Source: Candidatus Parcubacteria bacterium
Lineage (GTDB): Bacteria > Patescibacteriota > Minisyncoccia > Phycocordibacterales > UBA918
NCBI GenBank assembly: GCA_009995385.1
Contig: JAACPT010000005.1
Span: 1 to 39,360 of the forward strand
Reading direction: 5' to 3'
DNA length: 39,360 nt
This document shows positions 35,106-39,360 of this stretch, piece after piece. Each line of letters starts with the position of its first letter. The first letter of the stretch is position 1. Below the pieces are notes generated by a model that had not been told where the DNA came from, made no database searches, and saw only the letters and a program-made list of their open reading frames with translations. The translations under genes were made by a program, and so were the position numbers.

Positions 35106-36497
35106 ATGGCTACCAAAAAGGCCACAAAAAAAGTTGCAAAAAAAGCGGTCACTAAAACCGTCAAAAAAATAACAAAAAAATTGGCTCCAAAAAAAACTTC
35201 TAGTAAAAAGTTAGTGATTGCCAAAAAGAAAATTGTTGTGAAGGGTGCAAAGAAAGTTGTTGCAAAAAAAATAAATAAAACTGTCAAAAAGACAATTGTA
35301 AAAACAGCAAAAAAAGTTGCAAAAAAAATCGTACCTAAAACAGCAGTGAAGGTACAAAAAAAAGAAGCAGTTGTGGAGACTCCGGTGGCAGTAGTAAAAG
35401 TGGTACCAAAAAAACTCACCAAAAGTGAGCGTCTTCTAGAGGTTAAAGCGGCTGAACTCATGCAACTTGGAAAAGAGCGTGGATATGTAACCTATGATGA
35501 ACTGCTTCGGTCATTCCCAGAAATTGAAAAAGACATTGCATTCCTTGATGTGTTGTATGAACGTTTTGGAATCGCGGGTATTGATGTGCTTCAAAGCGGT
35601 GGTATGCTTGGCGATGATGCCAATGTTGATGTGATCGCACATAAAAACGCTTTTAAACGCAGTGATAGTAACTATGACTCGATTCAAATGTACCTCCGCG
35701 AGATTGGTCAGTATCCACTCCTTAATGCGCACGAAGAACGAGTGTTGGCAAAACGTATTGTTGACGGTGATGATGAGGCACGTAACCTGTTAGCTCGAGC
35801 CAACCTCCGTTTAGTGGTATCGATTGCTAAAAAGTATGTTGGGCGAAGTCCAGATCTTACCTTACTTGACCTCATCCAGGAGGGGAACCTCGGTCTTTTC
35901 AAGGCGGTGGATAAGTTTGACTTCACTAAAGGATTTAAGTTTTCAACGTACGCTACATGGTGGATTCGCCAAGCGATTACTCGGGCGCTGGCTGACCAGT
36001 CACGCACTATTCGTATCCCTGTCCACATGGTAGAAACTATGGCGAAGTACAAGCAAGTGTCGCGCCGTCTCGCGCAGGATCTTGGTCGCGACCCAATGCC
36101 AGAAGAAATTGCTACAGAGATGGGAGTCGAGGTAGAAAAGATTTACCAGATTGAAAAAATATCTCAAGATACAATCTCACTTGAACTCCCTGTGGGTGAT
36201 GATGATGATCGGTCTCGACTGTCTGATTTTATTTCTGATGACAAAATTGTCTCACCTGATCAAGAGGTATCACACAGCATACTCACCGATCAGATTACTG
36301 AGATTTTAGATACCCTATCAGAAAAAGAACGAAAGATTCTCGAAATGCGGCATGGGTTACTTGATGGTACATACCATACGCTCGAAGAAGTAGGAAAAGA
36401 ATTTGGAGTGACGCGTGAACGTATCCGTCAGATTGAAGCGAAGGCCTTGGAGAAAATTAGGCAACATGAGAAGGCTCGTAGACTGAAATCTTACTAG
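35106..36497 (+). CDS. rpoD: Primary sigma factor with Lys/Ala-rich N-terminal tail
   Basis: [91 protein letters not shown]. Confidence 0.97.
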   Translation: MATKKATKKVAKKAVTKTVKKITKKLAPKKTSSKKLVIAKKKIVVKGAKKVVAKKINKTVKKTIVKTAKKVAKKIVPKTAVKVQKKEAVVETPVAVVKVVPKKLTKSERLLEVKAAELMQLGKERGYVTYDELLRSFPEIEKDIAFLDVLYERFGIAGIDVLQSGGMLGDDANVDVIAHKNAFKRSDSNYDSIQMYLREIGQYPLLNAHEERVLAKRIVDGDDEARNLLARANLRLVVSIAKKYVGRSPDLTLLDLIQEGNLGLFKAVDKFDFTKGFKFSTYATWWIRQAITRALADQSRTIRIPVHMVETMAKYKQVSRRLAQDLGRDPMPEEIATEMGVEVEKIYQIEKISQDTISLELPVGDDDDRSRLSDFISDDKIVSPDQEVSHSILTDQITEILDTLSEKERKILEMRHGLLDGTYHTLEEVGKEFGVTRERIRQIEAKALEKIRQHEKARRLKSY

Positions 36498-36512
36498 TGT
36501 ACGATTTCATGG

Positions 36513-36549
36513 CAACATAAAACCGACCAAGCTGGTCGGTTTTATGTTG
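36513..36549. terminator. Perfect 17-bp inverted repeat; bidirectional terminator between rpoD and the CBS gene
   Basis: caacataaaaccgacca agc tggtcggttttatgttg. Confidence 0.88.
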
Positions 36550-36991
36550 CGCGCATGAATTTGTCGAGAATTTGTTTTAATCCTTGACGTGAAATGATAC
36601 CAATTGGTCGCCCTTCTTCATCGACAACTGGAATACGAGCGCGTTCATTAGTAATAGCGGTAGCAATTATTGTCATGAGAGAGTCATTGATGGTGAGTGC
36701 AGAAAAGTCACGTGACATGAATTCGGAGACTGGTAAATCTTTTACAACGGTAATTGAATCGATGAATGCTTCATCAGTAGTAAAATGTTCTATGACCTCA
36801 CTACCGTTTAAGGTGTCAGGGACAAGCGCTGCGAGGAGATCAGTCACTGTTACTTCTCCAGTAAGTGTCCCATCTTCTCTGCTGACGAGTAGAGTATTAG
36901 TATTTTTTGTTACCATTGCCGTGAGGGCAGTGGCAAAGGTGTCATTTTCGGAGATGATGACTGCTGGTTTTACAATGTTTTTTACCTGCAT
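36542..36991 (-). CDS. CBS-domain pair protein
   Basis: Two CBS repeats: KNIVKPAVIISENDTFATALTAM...LTGEVTVTDLLAAL and SEFMSRDFSALTINDSLMTIIATAI...IPVVDEEGRPIGIISRQGL. Confidence 0.88.
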   Translation of the reverse strand: MQVKNIVKPAVIISENDTFATALTAMVTKNTNTLLVSREDGTLTGEVTVTDLLAALVPDTLNGSEVIEHFTTDEAFIDSITVVKDLPVSEFMSRDFSALTINDSLMTIIATAITNERARIPVVDEEGRPIGIISRQGLKQILDKFMRAT

Positions 36992-37080
36992 ACTCTTTTA
37001 GTATACTCCCATAATATCGCTTGTCACCGTTCAATTTTCTTATGTCCTAAAATAGGAGTGTTTCTGCTATACTGACTACC

Positions 37081-39360
37081 ATGAATTCTACACTCAATCA
37101 AGAAGGGGAAAAGACATTTAATGAGGCGTACGCGTCATTAAATGTCGCGCAGAAGGAAGCAGTCGATACTATAGAAGGACCAGTGATGGTAGTAGCTGGA
37201 CCAGGCACAGGAAAGACACAAGTGCTTACTCTACGTATTGCGAATATCCTACTTAAGACGGATACTCCAGCAGATGGTATTCTTGCTCTCACCTTCACCG
37301 AATCTGGCGCCAAAGCGATGCGCGAACGATTACGAAAGTACATTGGTGCAACTGCATATCAAGTACCAATTTTCACCTTTCACGGATTTGCACAACAGCT
37401 CATTGCACAGTACCCAGATGCGTATGAACGGGTGATTGGCGGTCGTCCGGCGGGTGATCTGGAAAAGATAGCTATCATCGAAACTATCATCAATGATGGT
37501 CAAATTAAGCTACTGCGACCGATGGGTGATCCTTCATATTATGTGACGCACGTACAGCGAATCATCAGCCAATTAAAACAAGAATATATCACTCCTGACG
37601 GATTAGTTTCGATTATTAATGCCCAAGTGGTGACGCTTAGTGAAATTGAGCAGTTTCATGAAAAAGGTGCGCATAAAGGAAAGGTGCGTAGCGAGTATAG
37701 TAAATTTGAAAAAGCTATTGAAAAGAACCGTGAGCTTTTATATATCTACCGTCGCTACGAAGTAATGCTTAGTGACCAAAGACTGTACGATTTTGATGAC
37801 ATGATAGTTGAGACGGTGAATGCGCTTCAAAATAATGAAGAGATGCTTCGTGATCTCCAAGAACGTTATTTGTATATTCTTGCGGATGAGCACCAGGACG
37901 TGAATGGTTCCCAGAACAAGATTCTTGAGCTACTAGCATCATTTCATGCAGCGCCTAATATTTTTGCAGTGGGAGATGAAAAGCAGGCTATTTACCGATT
38001 CCAAGGGGCGTCGCTTGAAAATTTCTTCTTTTTTACCGAGCGTTTTAAAGGAACAAAAGTAATCACTCTGACTGAAAATTATCGTTCTGGCCAAACTATC
38101 CTTGATGCTGCCCATAGTCTAATTAAAGTTGCATCTGGTCCTCTTCATGCACTTCGAATACCGTTACTTGCTAAAGCGGTTGACGCTTCGGTACTCACTC
38201 GGCGCTCTTTTTCCCATCAAGCTGTTGAAGATGAGTGGGTCATGGAAGCGGTGCAGTCTGAAATCAGGCGGGGGACACCAGCGCACGAAGTAGCGGTTAT
38301 TGTACGTACAAATCGAGAAGTAGAAATTTTTGCCTCAGTTTTACGTAAAGCTGGTCTGGCAGTGACTGCTTCCGCAGACGGTGATATCCTCCGTCATCCG
38401 GTGACGCAAGCAATACGTTCGCTCATTGATGCGGTTATCGCTGATAAGAGTGAACAAGCACTTTTCAATGTTTTACACGGTGCCTATTGGGGGATTCCTA
38501 CTGATGATTTACTGCGGCTGCTCAGTGCTCGCTCGTATACACAAAGCCTCAATAGTTTGTTTTCTAGTGAGACAACATTACGCGATCTTGGTATCACTGA
38601 GCCAGAACGATTATGTAAAGTCCAGGCTGTGCTCATCGAAGCCAGGGCCAGAGAAGTACATGAAGCACCACAGCGAGTACTTGAATACGTGCTGCAAGCC
38701 AGTGGATTTCTTGACCATATTATTGCCCACGACCCATTTGAAAGTACCCGAGTAGTTCGAAGATTGTACGATGAGATTGAAGAGTTAGTCTTACGAGACG
38801 GAGTAGGGAGTCTTCGTGAAGTAAGTGAAGCATTTACAGCTCGCCTAACGTATGGATTACCACTTACGGCACCATACATTGCTACGAATACAGAATCAGT
38901 GCAAGTAATGACAGCACATAAATCTAAAGGTCTAGAATTTGAAACGGTATTCATTCCACACCTCATTGATAGTGCTTGGAGTGGCACATCGAAAAAACAA
39001 TACTTCACTATTCCACTTAAACAACACGAAGGAGTCGATGCTCAAGCGTTCATCGAAGATGAGCGACGGTTGTTGTATGTAGCAATGACTCGTGCTAAAC
39101 GGAGTTTGCACCTCTCTTCAGCAGAGAAGAATACAGAAGGAAGAGAGCTCCTCCCCGGGCGCTTGTTAGAAGCTATTGACACTAGGTTTGTTGAGAGTTG
39201 TGAGACAAAAGAGAAAGAAGAGGAATTTAACCCAGTTACTGCACTTACCAAGACAGAAACTAAAGAGATGGTAGACGTCGCCTTTTTGAGACAAGTTCTT
39301 GCTGAGCGCGGTCTCTCAGCTACGTCACTTAATAACTACCTCAGTAGTCCTTGGAATTAC
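37081..39360 (+). CDS. UvrD/Rep-type ATP-dependent helicase (partial), probably with a C-terminal PD-(D/E)XK domain
   Basis: Manual translation from ATG 37081: LNVAQKEAVDTIEGPVMVVAGPGTGKTQVLTLRIANIL; LADEHQDVN; VMTAHKSKGLEFETVFIPHL; DERRLLYVAMTRAKRSLHLS; runs off the window at LSATSLNNYLSSPWNY. Confidence 0.93.
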   Translation, partial: MNSTLNQEGEKTFNEAYASLNVAQKEAVDTIEGPVMVVAGPGTGKTQVLTLRIANILLKTDTPADGILALTFTESGAKAMRERLRKYIGATAYQVPIFTFHGFAQQLIAQYPDAYERVIGGRPAGDLEKIAIIETIINDGQIKLLRPMGDPSYYVTHVQRIISQLKQEYITPDGLVSIINAQVVTLSEIEQFHEKGAHKGKVRSEYSKFEKAIEKNRELLYIYRRYEVMLSDQRLYDFDDMIVETVNALQNNEEMLRDLQERYLYILADEHQDVNGSQNKILELLASFHAAPNIFAVGDEKQAIYRFQGASLENFFFFTERFKGTKVITLTENYRSGQTILDAAHSLIKVASGPLHALRIPLLAKAVDASVLTRRSFSHQAVEDEWVMEAVQSEIRRGTPAHEVAVIVRTNREVEIFASVLRKAGLAVTASADGDILRHPVTQAIRSLIDAVIADKSEQALFNVLHGAYWGIPTDDLLRLLSARSYTQSLNSLFSSETTLRDLGITEPERLCKVQAVLIEARAREVHEAPQRVLEYVLQASGFLDHIIAHDPFESTRVVRRLYDEIEELVLRDGVGSLREVSEAFTARLTYGLPLTAPYIATNTESVQVMTAHKSKGLEFETVFIPHLIDSAWSGTSKKQYFTIPLKQHEGVDAQAFIEDERRLLYVAMTRAKRSLHLSSAEKNTEGRELLPGRLLEAIDTRFVESCETKEKEEEFNPVTALTKTETKEMVDVAFLRQVLAERGLSATSLNNYLSSPWNY

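Overview
The window looks like a chromosomal segment of a Patescibacteria/CPR (Parcubacteria-like) genome. This rests on the short divergent housekeeping proteins, Kaiserbacteria/Nomurabacteria-style surface proteins and a mini-SMC; the taxonomy is inference. Recognisable genes: partial CARDB-like membrane protein (-), sortase, 1.1-kaa Ig-like/DUF11 surface protein, thrS (-), dnaE (-), rnhB, rpmF, a nusB-Nudix fusion, rnc, two type IV pilin-like genes, a hinge-poor mini-SMC, a PEP-CTERM protein, a Tat-signal lytic transglycosylase, rnr (-), rpsP, khpA, trmD, rpoB, rpoC, mgtC, dnaG, rpoD, a CBS protein (-) and a partial uvrD-type helicase. No tRNA, rRNA, CRISPR or transposase was recognised. 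Main findings: (1) a T-box riboswitch between dnaE and thrS, with an exact UGGAACC antiterminator bulge and a mutually exclusive terminator hairpin; (2) a window-wide leaderless promoter layout, with the -10 box 6-10 nt before the start codon in at least 14 genes; (3) a giant surface protein whose sortase-like VPYTG signal is internal and followed by a ~265 aa cytoplasmic domain, adjacent to a sortase; (4) an isolated PEP-CTERM gene with SD/TTG start and higher GC; (5) unusual housekeeping proteins (RpoD with a histone-H1-like Lys tail, DnaG with a degenerate zinc ribbon, NusB-Nudix fusion, hinge-poor SMC, DnaE with degraded PHP motifs). All calls are from reading the sequence; no searches or folding were run.
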